A DNA stretch of 56,928 nt from Prado023 sp964418695 (GTDB taxonomy: Bacteria > Actinomycetota > Actinomycetes > S36-B12 > CAIYMF01). Each line of letters starts with the position of its first letter. The first letter of the stretch is position 1. The position numbers and the translations under genes are program-made. The stretch spans positions 1 to 56,928 of the forward strand of contig CAYQMN010000018.1 of NCBI GenBank assembly GCA_964418695.1, given 5' to 3'. Below the pieces are notes generated by a model. The model saw only the letters and a list, made by a program, of their open reading frames with translations. It made no database searches and was not told the origin of the DNA. Shown here piece by piece: positions 39,961 through 47,527 of the stretch.

Positions 39961-41418
39961 ATGACCACCGCACCCCAGACCACCGCACCCCAGACCACCG
40001 CCACCCGGACCACCGCACCCCAGACCACCGCCACCCGGACCACCGCCCGGCCGACGGCCCAGACCGACCCCGACGGCCCGGCCCTCCGCCACGGCCGGAC
40101 CGGTCGCAGGTCGGCCGCACGGCGCGCCGGCACCTGGCGCATCCGCACCAGCGTCGGCGCGCTCGTGCCGGCCGCACTGCTGGTGGCCGGCCTGTTCACC
40201 GTGGCCCCGGGCGCCCCGGCGACGGCCGACGGGTCCGGGAGTCCCTGGCACTGTCAGCAGGCGCTGTGCCTGCACTACCGGGACCTGTCCGTGCGCGACT
40301 CCGACGGTGACGGCTACTCCGACGCCGACGAGCGCGCCGCGGGCACCGATCCTCACGACGCCAACAGCCACCCGAGCCTCCTGGAGGTGTTCGACCTGGT
40401 CGCTGCGGGCCGACTCCCGAGCTTCGAGAAGGGCCTGTCCGAGCTCGTGGTGCTGCCCTCCGACATGCCGGGTCGGATGCAGAGCAGTGCTCGCGCGATG
40501 CTGGACTCGCTGGCCAAGGAGCTGGGCCGGCTGGCGCCTTCGCGCAAGACGGGACTGGAGCGACTGGGCATCTCCACCGACCTGCTGGGCAACCTCGGCG
40601 TGAAGGGCTCCGACATCCTGGCAGTGGGCGCGGGCCTGACCTCCGGCAAGGGCCAGCCGACGTTCGAGGTCCAGGTCGGGGGGATCCAGGCGTCGTGGAT
40701 CAGTGCCGGTGGCTCCGGGCAGGAGTCGGGCACGAGCATCTTCACGTACAAGGACAAGGACGGCGCGACTCACAAGCAGGTCAGCTGGTTCGAGGTCACC
40801 GACGCCGGAGCGGTGAGCATCACCGTCGACTTCGAGATGTGCGGGGCGAAGTGCTTCGCCGAGACGAGCGTCACCGTCATCGGTGGCGGCCAGGACGACT
40901 CCTGCTCGACCGTCGCGGGGATCGGCTGCGAGTTCGACCTGCGCAAGACGGCGGACAAGGCGGCCGACAAGGTGGTGGCGAAGGAGAATGAGAAGGGCAA
41001 GGAGTCGAAGTCGCCCAAGCCGGCCGAGCCCAAGCCGACAGCGGAGCCCTCCAGCCAGCCCTCGACCCAGCCCTCGACCCAGCCCTCCAGCCAGCCGTCG
41101 AGCTCCACGTCGAGCTCCCCGAGCACTGGTCCCACGGACTCCGAGGACGAGGAGGAGTACGTCAATCCCGACTATGACGGTCCCATCGTGATCCTGCCCG
41201 GCGACGTCGAGCGGGTGGTCAACCTGATCCGTGGGTCGAACACCACGCCGGCGCAGCTCGACGGGCCGATCGACATCGATCCGAGCACGTTGAGCAATCC
41301 CAAGGACGAGATCGCGCTCTACGACCCGACCTGGTCGTCAGGGCCGGTGCTCACCAGCCCGGCGCCGACCGCCACGGGCGACGCGACCACGAACTACGGC
41401 CCAGGCGGCCGGCCGTAG
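39961..41418 (+). CDS. secreted or membrane-anchored protein with TTAPQ repeats and a Ca-binding loop
   Basis: 485-residue protein of no known family. Residues 2-31 are six five-residue repeats (Thr-Thr-Ala-Pro-Gln or variants); an Arg-rich stretch (about 43-62) leads into a hydrophobic helix (64-85) ending in Ala-x-Ala, so the signal region has an unusually long cytosolic arm. A thrombospondin-type-3/EF-like calcium loop (Asp-Ser-Asp-Gly-Asp-Gly-Tyr-Ser-Asp-Ala-Asp-Glu, 113-124) follows, then a globular region with several cysteines, a Ser/Pro/Gln-rich stalk (about 345-390) and an acidic end. ATG 39961 has GAGGAGGACC. A 20-base-stem hairpin follows the stop. Confidence 0.7.
   Translation: MTTAPQTTAPQTTATRTTAPQTTATRTTARPTAQTDPDGPALRHGRTGRRSAARRAGTWRIRTSVGALVPAALLVAGLFTVAPGAPATADGSGSPWHCQQALCLHYRDLSVRDSDGDGYSDADERAAGTDPHDANSHPSLLEVFDLVAAGRLPSFEKGLSELVVLPSDMPGRMQSSARAMLDSLAKELGRLAPSRKTGLERLGISTDLLGNLGVKGSDILAVGAGLTSGKGQPTFEVQVGGIQASWISAGGSGQESGTSIFTYKDKDGATHKQVSWFEVTDAGAVSITVDFEMCGAKCFAETSVTVIGGGQDDSCSTVAGIGCEFDLRKTADKAADKVVAKENEKGKESKSPKPAEPKPTAEPSSQPSTQPSTQPSSQPSSSTSSSPSTGPTDSEDEEEYVNPDYDGPIVILPGDVERVVNLIRGSNTTPAQLDGPIDIDPSTLSNPKDEIALYDPTWSSGPVLTSPAPTATGDATTNYGPGGRP
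39964..40053 (+). repeat. six tandem 15-base repeats
   Basis: Units of the form ACCACCGCACCCCAG or ACCACCGCCACCCGG, in frame within the 5' end of the secreted-protein gene. Unit number may vary between strains through slippage. Confidence 0.85.
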
Positions 41419-41435
41419 GAGAGGCGGGACAGACC

Positions 41436-41480
41436 ACACCGGGTGTGGGAAGGCCGAGGAGGCCTCCCCACACCCGGTGT
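41436..41480 (+). terminator. long hairpin terminator
   Basis: 20-base arms (41436-41455 and 41461-41480) with a single A-C mismatch and a five-base loop, starting 18 bases after the stop. No T run. It is followed by imperfect copies of TGTCCTGGG(T/C)CAGG (41478-41550), which bring the gap up to the next gene. Confidence 0.75.
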
Positions 41481-41588
41481 CGTGGGTCAGGTCGCCCCGA
41501 TGTCCTGGGCCAGGCGGTGCGCCCGGTGTCCTGGGTCAGGCTGGTCGCCCGCTGACGGTCGCTCAGCTCGCGGGAGCCGGGGCTGCGG

Positions 41589-41843
41589 TCACTGCGAGAT
41601 GCCCATGGCCGCGCCGGTCCGGGGGTCGCCCAGCAGCCGGACCACCAGCGTGCTCACCGAGCCCAGGCGCAGGACCAGCGTCCCCTGGTCGACCAGCTCG
41701 TCGCCGTCGGCCTCCGTCATGGTCAGGGTGACCACGGCCCCGTCGTGGGCGGCCTGGACCAGCTGGTCGTGCAGCTCATGGGCGCCGTCGGCGACCCAGG
41801 TCTGGTAGGCGGTCCCGTCGACGACCACTTCCACGCATTCCAT
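41589..41843 (-). CDS. small conserved-looking protein downstream of the LuxR regulator
   Basis: 84-residue acidic protein with no recognised domain; predicted alternating beta strands (Val-Glu-Val-Val-Val-Asp-Gly, Val-Val-Thr-Leu-Thr-Met, Thr-Leu-Val-Leu-Arg-Leu) suggest a compact fold. The ATG at 41843 has the strong site AGGAGGAGCAGGG. Another ATG at 41873 overlaps the LuxR-gene stop as ATGA and would add ten residues. Either way it is translated right after the regulator and is probably co-expressed; it might be its partner, but nothing in the sequence proves this. Confidence 0.55.
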   Translation of the reverse strand: MECVEVVVDGTAYQTWVADGAHELHDQLVQAAHDGAVVTLTMTEADGDELVDQGTLVLRLGSVSTLVVRLLGDPRTGAAMGISQ

Positions 41844-41869
41844 CCCTGCTCCTCCTGATCGCGCCGTGC

Positions 41870-44800
41870 TCATGGGTCGACCAGTCCCGCCTGACGGGCG
41901 ACATGGGCCACCTCGCCTCTGGTCCCGGCTCCGAGTTTGGCGAAGATGCGCGTCAGGTGCACGGCCACGGTGCGCTCCGACATCCCGAGGGTGCGGGCGA
42001 TCTCGCGATTGGTCCGGCCCAGGGCGACCTGGACCACGACGTCGTGCTCGCGGGCGGTCAGCTCGCCCTCGCGCCGGCCGCCGCCCGGACTGCCACGCCG
42101 ACCCAGGCGCCGGGTGAGCCGGTCGGCGACCGACAGCAGCGGCGCGGCGTCCAGCTCGACCGCGACCGGCCGGGCGGCCGCCACCAGGTGCAGGGCGGCG
42201 TCGCGCTCGCCGGCGCGGGCGACCGCATGCGCCGCGGCCACCTGCGCCCATGCGCGGCGATAGGGCATCGGGAGGCCGTCCCAGGCTGCGATCGCCCGAT
42301 CCCAGCCGTGGCCGGTCAGCCACGCGCGCTCCTCGGCGCGCAGGGCCCGCAGCTCGGCCGGCTCGTCCTCGACTGGCGCGTCCTCGACTGGCTCGTCATC
42401 GACTGGCTCGTCCGGGTCGGTTCCGGAGCCAGACTCGGTTGGGGGGTCAGGCTCGGCTGGCTCGGCGTGGCCGGTCTCGGACGCCCTCGCCGTAGGGGCC
42501 GACTGCTCGTCCAGCGGTCCGCCCCCGCGGTCGGTGCCCCACCCCAGGAGGCGCAGGGCGGCAACGCGGACGCGGGCAGCCGCGAACGGGTCGCCCTCCA
42601 GGCCCCGGGCCAGCGCGAGGCCCTCGTCGACGAGCGCGTGCACCTGGCCGTGGGTGAGCTGGCCGCCGAGGGTGGCCAGCCCGAGCCGGACGGTCATCAC
42701 CTCGAAGGCGATGTCAGGGTCGTCGAAGGCCGGACGTGCGGCGAGCTCGGCCAGCAGCGACCGGGCGTGCGCACCTTGGCCCAGGTCACCGGCGAGCTCG
42801 ACCTCGATGAGTCGCAGCAGCAGCTCGACCTGTCCGCCCAGCCGGTCGCTGGCGCCCAGCGCGCGGGCGAGGTGCTCGGCCAGCTCGGGCCAGTGACCCA
42901 GGCCGTGCAGCACGACCGCCCGCCCCACCAGGAGCTGGCCGCCGGCCGCCTCGACCAGGCCGCTCCGGCCGAGCCTGGTCAGCTCCGTGGTCAGCGCCGC
43001 TGCCATCTCCTGGAGCCGGCCGGCCCGCCAGAGCACGTAGATGCGGTTGGCCGCCAGGCGAGTCTCCAGCGCCCGGTCGTGGCCGGACTCGGCCAGCCCG
43101 AGCGCGGTGTCGAAGGCGGCGATCGAGGAGTCGACCTGGCCGGTCAGTCCCTGGGCCAGCCCGAGCGCCCCCAGCGCCGCGGCCCGGGTGGCCGGGTCGC
43201 CGGTGGTCTGGGCCGCCCGGCACGCGGCCGCCGCGTGGCGCACCGCGGCGCGGGGATCGGCCAGCACCTCGGACAGGGCGAGCGCCGTCCCCACCTCTGC
43301 CAGAGCAGCGGCTGCCAGAGGGGCGGCGTCGGTCGGATCCGGGAGGGGATCGGGGTCGGGGTCAGCCCAGCGGCTGGGACCAGTGAGATGCGCGGGGCGG
43401 CGGGTGTGATCGGCACCGGCGGGGTGGTCGGGGTGCTCGGGTCGATCAGGGTGGCCGGAGTCCGCGTGACCGAGGGGATCGCCGTGCTCGGGCGCGGCCA
43501 GCCCGCGGACCAGTCGCTGTGCCTCTTCGAGGACCCGCCCCGCATCGGCGTGCCGACCCAGCAGCAGCAGGGCCCGGCGTTCGCGGGTGAGCAGCCGCGC
43601 ACGCCACGCCCTGGCCGCGCGGGGCAGTCGGGTGCTCGCCTCCGCGAGCAGGTCGGCGGCCTCGCCGGCCCGTCCCACGGCGAGCAGGGCGTCGGCGGTC
43701 ATCAGGCGGTCGGCGACCTCGTCTGCGGTCAGCACCGGGGCGGCTGGTCCGGGCGCTTCGGAGTCCGAGCCCAGCGCGCGCAGCAGGCAGTCGGCGCGGG
43801 CGTCGGCGTCCGCGCCCGCCTCGTCGGCCGCGCGCCGCCAGGCTGACCGGGCCGCGCCCGGCTGTCCGGCGAGCTCGAGCGCTCGGCCGATGAGCCGGGC
43901 CACCCCTGGACCCGCCACCCCCGGACCCGCCAGCGCCGAGCCGACTCGCCCGGCGATCGCGCGCTGCTCCTCGCCGGTCACGGCCTGCAGTGCGGCATCG
44001 AACCAGGCGTCGCGAGTGGTCCACCCGGAGCCTGCCCGCACCCCGGCCGGTGATCGCCGCAGAACCCCCCGCTCGACGAGCAGGTCGACCACCTGAAGCT
44101 CGGCCCCCGCCGCCGCCGCGAGGTCGTCGGCCGTGAGGTTCCCCTGGGCGAGTCCGGCCGCGAGGGCCACCGCAGCGGCCTGGGCGTGGGCCTCGACGAG
44201 CAGCTGGCCGGCGGGCACCCGCAGGTCCGGCCATCGGCTCCAGGCCACCATCAGGCCCGGCAGGCCGCGGCCGAGGTCCAGCAGCTCTCGTGCGCGGTCC
44301 GGATCGTGGGTGGCGAGCCGGTGGGCCAGCGCGGCCGCGGCCGGGTCGGCGAGCGGACCCAGTGGCACGACCAGGTCGGCCGGCCAGCCAGAACCCTCGT
44401 GGGCGGTTGCCAGCACGAGCGTCCGCGTGCGCAGCAGCGCCTGGGCCGCCGTGGCCAGGGCGGTCCGGGCTCGGGAGTCCAGCAGGTGCGCGTGCTCCAC
44501 GACCACGACCTGCGGCCGCGCGTCCGCGGGCTGCAGCGCGTGCGCGAGCCGCTCGCCGACCACGGCCGGGCGCACCTCGACCGGGACCGCGGCCAGCCCC
44601 TCCAGCAGCGACTCCAGGCCACCGCCGGCCTCGGCGCGATTCACGGGGAACAGCCCGGCCAGCGCGGCGTACGCGCTCTCGCCGGGCAGGCCGCGGGTCG
44701 CCCGCCAGCGATGGGCCAGCCGCCGGTCAGTCAGCTGGCTCCGCATGGCGGCCACCAGGGCGGGCCCGCCGGCCCCGGACGGCCCACGGATCAGGACGCT

Positions 44801-44887
44801 GCGAGCGGTGCCGGCACGGACATCCTCGAATGCCGCCACCAGCCGGGCCAGCTCCTCGTCCCGGCCCACGAGCGCCTGCGTCGGCAT
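41870..44887 (-). CDS. large LuxR-family regulator with degenerate ATPase motifs
   Basis: 1005-residue regulator with LAL/MalT-like architecture: an N-terminal AAA-like domain (about 1-270), a long TPR-like helical region (about 290-900) and a C-terminal LuxR helix-turn-helix (last 65 residues, Leu-Thr-Ala-Arg-Glu ... Thr-Asn-Arg-Glu-Ile-Ala ... Ser-Glu-Arg-Thr-Val). The Walker A site reads Gly35-Pro-Ser-Gly-Ala-Gly-Gly41-Pro42: the lysine and Ser/Thr are replaced. Walker B has Val-Val-Val-Val-Glu131 rather than Asp. ATP binding is therefore doubtful. Two low-complexity linkers, one His/Asp/Pro-rich and one with Glu-Pro-Val-Glu-Asp repeats, interrupt the helical part. Confidence 0.85.
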   Translation of the reverse strand: MPTQALVGRDEELARLVAAFEDVRAGTARSVLIRGPSGAGGPALVAAMRSQLTDRRLAHRWRATRGLPGESAYAALAGLFPVNRAEAGGGLESLLEGLAAVPVEVRPAVVGERLAHALQPADARPQVVVVEHAHLLDSRARTALATAAQALLRTRTLVLATAHEGSGWPADLVVPLGPLADPAAAALAHRLATHDPDRARELLDLGRGLPGLMVAWSRWPDLRVPAGQLLVEAHAQAAAVALAAGLAQGNLTADDLAAAAGAELQVVDLLVERGVLRRSPAGVRAGSGWTTRDAWFDAALQAVTGEEQRAIAGRVGSALAGPGVAGPGVARLIGRALELAGQPGAARSAWRRAADEAGADADARADCLLRALGSDSEAPGPAAPVLTADEVADRLMTADALLAVGRAGEAADLLAEASTRLPRAARAWRARLLTRERRALLLLGRHADAGRVLEEAQRLVRGLAAPEHGDPLGHADSGHPDRPEHPDHPAGADHTRRPAHLTGPSRWADPDPDPLPDPTDAAPLAAAALAEVGTALALSEVLADPRAAVRHAAAACRAAQTTGDPATRAAALGALGLAQGLTGQVDSSIAAFDTALGLAESGHDRALETRLAANRIYVLWRAGRLQEMAAALTTELTRLGRSGLVEAAGGQLLVGRAVVLHGLGHWPELAEHLARALGASDRLGGQVELLLRLIEVELAGDLGQGAHARSLLAELAARPAFDDPDIAFEVMTVRLGLATLGGQLTHGQVHALVDEGLALARGLEGDPFAAARVRVAALRLLGWGTDRGGGPLDEQSAPTARASETGHAEPAEPDPPTESGSGTDPDEPVDDEPVEDAPVEDEPAELRALRAEERAWLTGHGWDRAIAAWDGLPMPYRRAWAQVAAAHAVARAGERDAALHLVAAARPVAVELDAAPLLSVADRLTRRLGRRGSPGGGRREGELTAREHDVVVQVALGRTNREIARTLGMSERTVAVHLTRIFAKLGAGTRGEVAHVARQAGLVDP

Positions 44888-44899
44888 GGGCCCACCGTG
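44888..44899 (-). promoter_or_regulatory. possible leaderless -10 of the LuxR regulator
   Basis: Minus-strand CACGGT, six bases, then ATG 44887. It is weaker than the other examples because the first base is C. Confidence 0.3.
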
Positions 44900-45039
44900 A
44901 CACAGCCCGCCCGTGGGCCGCTGCGCCACGCGAGTGGGGAGCCTCGTCGGACCGACTCAGCCGCGGAGTCTCCGGCCACCCTGCCCGGGCCTGGAAGCTT
45001 CCGGGTCAACCCACCAACTCACCAGCCCACCAATCGACC

Positions 45040-45054
45040 GACAGGCTCGACCGG
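45040..45054. repeat. dispersed intergenic repeat, copy c (partial)
   Basis: GACAGGCTCGACCGG, identical to the right half of copy b (3689-3709). It lies in the 190-base gap between the SHOCT-like and LuxR genes. Confidence 0.5.
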
Positions 45055-45077
45055 CCCGGCTGGCCCGACCGAGCGGC

Positions 45078-45353
45078 TCAGCCGGTGAGGCCTCCGTTGG
45101 CGGCCGCGGCGGCGCCGAGGGCCAGACCGACTCCGGGGATGACCGGCTTGAGCACCGGAGTCGGCGCGGGAGGCGGCATGGGAGGCGGGGCGGACACCAC
45201 CGGCACCGGCAGCGGTGGCGCGGGGACGGGGTCGACGCCGGTGCGCCCGGTCGCCTCGATCTCGCGCGCCTTGGCCAGCGTGAACTGGGCGTCGGTGAGG
45301 AAGCCGCGCTGGTGCAGGTCGTGCAGGGCCAGGAGTCGTTCGGACAGCGACAT
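45078..45353 (-). CDS. small SHOCT-like domain protein
   Basis: 91-residue protein. The first ~33 residues (Leu-Leu-Ala-Leu-His-Asp-Leu-His-Gln-Arg-Gly-Phe-Leu-Thr-Asp-Ala-Gln-Phe) resemble the SHOCT motif, a short helical pair usually found at C termini and thought to mediate protein contacts. A Pro-rich segment (about 45-70) and a Gly/Ala/Val-rich hydrophobic end follow, which may touch the membrane. ATG 45353 has a strong AAGGAGGTG site. The N-terminal placement of SHOCT is unusual. The neighbours do not suggest a role. Confidence 0.6.
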   Translation of the reverse strand: MSLSERLLALHDLHQRGFLTDAQFTLAKAREIEATGRTGVDPVPAPPLPVPVVSAPPPMPPPAPTPVLKPVIPGVGLALGAAAAANGGLTG

Positions 45354-45486
45354 GGCGGCACCTCCTTGTCCGGGTGCCCACGACTCTAAGCCCGCAAGCC
45401 CGGTTCTCGCCGCCGCGGCCCGGCTGCTCGCCACTCAGAGCCGGGCCTCACGCCTGCGCCACCCTGGGCCCGCAAAGCCCGCAGGC

Positions 45487-46764
45487 TCACAGGTGGGAGG
45501 CAGCCTCCCGGTCACGCCCGACGGCGAAGGCGACCCCGATCTGGACCAGGGCCAGGCCGGCCACCAGGGTCAGCGTCGCGGTCCAGCCCCCGGTCACGTC
45601 GGCCAGGTAGCCGGCCAGGACCGGCCCGGCCGCGGCGAGCAGGAAGCCCACGGACTGGGCCATCCCCGACAGCTGGGCGGTCTCGTGGTGGGTGCGACCG
45701 CGCAGGCTGATGAGCGTCTGCGCCACGACCAGGGAGGAGCCGTTGCCGACGCCGGCGACCAGCGCCCACACCGGCGACCAGGCCGGCACCAGCAGCAGCC
45801 CGGTGATGCCCAGGAAGGTCGGCACGCTGGCGCTGACCGCGGCCAGCACCTGGCTGTCCGGGCGCACGAGCAGCGGGATGCTCAGCCCCGCCAGGATCCC
45901 GATCAGCTGGAACGCGAACAGGTACAGGCCCGCGGCCTCGGCGGAGGCCCCGGCGGATATCGCGATCGTGGGCAGCCAGGTCACGAGGACGAAGAAGATC
46001 GTGGACTGCACGCCCACGAACGCGGTGACCAGCCACGCCATCCGCTGGCGCCAGACGGTCACCGGCGGGTGCTCGTCCTCAGCCAGCGGAACGGGCGGGG
46101 CCGGCTTCGGGCGGGCCCGCGGCAGCCACAGCAGGGCGACCAGCAGCGCCGGCAGCGCCCAGAACGCCAGCGCGCCCCGCCAGCCGATGACGTTGGCCAG
46201 CGGCACCGCGACGGCTGAGGCGGACGCGGCGCCGATCGACAGGCACGCCGAGGAGATGCTGATCGCGCGCGAGACCCGGTTCGGGTAGTCGCGCTTGACC
46301 AGCAGCGGGACCAGCACGTTGCCCACGGCGATCGCGGTGCCGAGCACGAGCGTGCCGATCCACAGGCCGGCGCTGCCGGTGAAGGAGCGGATCAGCGCCC
46401 CCGCGGCGAGCACCACGAGCGCGGCCAGCATCGTGCGCTCCACGCCCAACCGCGCCGACACCCGCGGAACCAGCGGCGAGAAGAGCGCGAACGCGAGCAA
46501 CGGCAGCGAGGTGAGCAGCCCTTGCAGCCCTTCGCTGAGCCCCTCGTCCGCGCCGATCTGCGGCAGCAGCGGCCCGACCGAGGTCATCGCCGGGCGCAGG
46601 TTCAGCGCGACCAGGAAGACCAGGGCAGCCAGCGCCGCCGCGCGGCGGGCCGAGACCCCCGTGTCGGGGGCCGGGGCAGAGGTGTCGCTGGGGACGTCGC
46701 CGGGGCCGGCTGTCTCGGGCGAGGGTCCGCCGGACGAGGCGCGCGGGCCGGGGTCCGCCGTCAC
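45487..46764 (-). CDS. MFS transporter, CynX/NimT-like
   Basis: 425-residue major-facilitator permease with 12 predicted helices. The opening Leu-Asn-Leu-Arg-Pro-Ala-Met-Thr-Ser-Val-Gly-Pro-Leu-Leu is characteristic of the CynX/NimT (cyanate / 2-nitroimidazole transporter) group; the substrate is unknown. A 40-residue Pro/Ser/Asp-rich cytosolic N terminus precedes helix 1. The GTG at 46764 overlaps the DedA stop as GTGA, so the genes are co-translated. No downstream partner. Confidence 0.85.
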   Translation of the reverse strand: MTADPGPRASSGGPSPETAGPGDVPSDTSAPAPDTGVSARRAAALAALVFLVALNLRPAMTSVGPLLPQIGADEGLSEGLQGLLTSLPLLAFALFSPLVPRVSARLGVERTMLAALVVLAAGALIRSFTGSAGLWIGTLVLGTAIAVGNVLVPLLVKRDYPNRVSRAISISSACLSIGAASASAVAVPLANVIGWRGALAFWALPALLVALLWLPRARPKPAPPVPLAEDEHPPVTVWRQRMAWLVTAFVGVQSTIFFVLVTWLPTIAISAGASAEAAGLYLFAFQLIGILAGLSIPLLVRPDSQVLAAVSASVPTFLGITGLLLVPAWSPVWALVAGVGNGSSLVVAQTLISLRGRTHHETAQLSGMAQSVGFLLAAAGPVLAGYLADVTGGWTATLTLVAGLALVQIGVAFAVGRDREAASHL

Positions 46765-47405
46765 GCGCTGCCCGCGCGCATGTGCTCGACGACCCGGCGC
46801 ACGACGAACACCAGGACCGCGATCGCGATGCCGACGTAGATCACGGTGCTGATCGCGTCGACGTGCTCCTCCACCAGATGCCACTGGGTGCCCATGACGT
46901 ACCCGGCAGACAGCAGCAGCGTGTTCCAGATCGCCGACCCGAGCACCGTGAACAGGCAGAACGTGCCCAGCGGCATCCGGGCGGCACCGGCCGGTAGCGA
47001 GATCATGCTGCGCACGCCTGGGATGAGCCGGCCGAAGAAGACCGCCGCTCGACCGCGCCGGGCGAACCAGGCGTCGGCTCGGTCGATGTCGTTGCCGGTC
47101 ACCAGCGGCACCTTGGTCAGCCAGCGACGCGTGCGCTCCTCGCCGAACGCGTAGCCCCCGTAGTAGAGGACCAGCGCCCCGGCCAGTGACCCGATCGTCG
47201 CGCACAGGAACGTCAGCGGGCCGTTGAGCTCCCCGAAGTACACCAGCGCCCCGGCCGCGGGCAGGATGATCTCGCTGGGGATCGGCGGGATCACCGACTC
47301 GAGCAGCACCAGCAGCCCGACGCCGACCTCGCCGAGGGCGTCGATCACCGTGAGGATGAAGCCGATCAGCCCGTCGTCGGAGTAGGTCTCGCTGGCCAGC
47401 TGCAT
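46761..47405 (-). CDS. DedA-family membrane protein
   Basis: 214-residue DedA/SNARE-associated family protein; members are linked to membrane lipid scrambling or flipping and envelope homeostasis. It carries the family motif Phe-Phe-Gly-Arg-Leu-Ile-Pro-Gly-Val-Arg-Ser with a following Pro-Ala-Gly, and Glu-Ser-Val-Ile-Pro-Pro-Ile-Pro-Ser-Glu in the first re-entrant region. About five hydrophobic segments. ATG 47405 has only a weak GGGTG upstream; GTG 47411 is an alternative. Followed by an overlapping MFS gene. Confidence 0.9.
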   Translation of the reverse strand: MQLASETYSDDGLIGFILTVIDALGEVGVGLLVLLESVIPPIPSEIILPAAGALVYFGELNGPLTFLCATIGSLAGALVLYYGGYAFGEERTRRWLTKVPLVTGNDIDRADAWFARRGRAAVFFGRLIPGVRSMISLPAGAARMPLGTFCLFTVLGSAIWNTLLLSAGYVMGTQWHLVEEHVDAISTVIYVGIAIAVLVFVVRRVVEHMRAGSA

Positions 47406-47468
47406 GAGCACCCGCCGAGCCTGCCAGTCCAGACCCTCCGGTGCCGAGTTGAGCACGAGACGGGGGCT

Positions 47469-47525
47469 CGCCCTGGGCTGCGCGCCCGGGCTGCTCGCCC
47501 TGGCCGTGCGCCCTGGGCTGCGCGC
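47469..47525. repeat. 17-base direct repeat in the FadH-DedA gap
   Basis: CGCCCTGGGCTGCGCGC occurs at 47469-47485 and 47509-47525, 40 bases apart, with related sequence between. It fills most of the 122-base gap. Confidence 0.6.
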
Positions 47526-47527
47526 TC

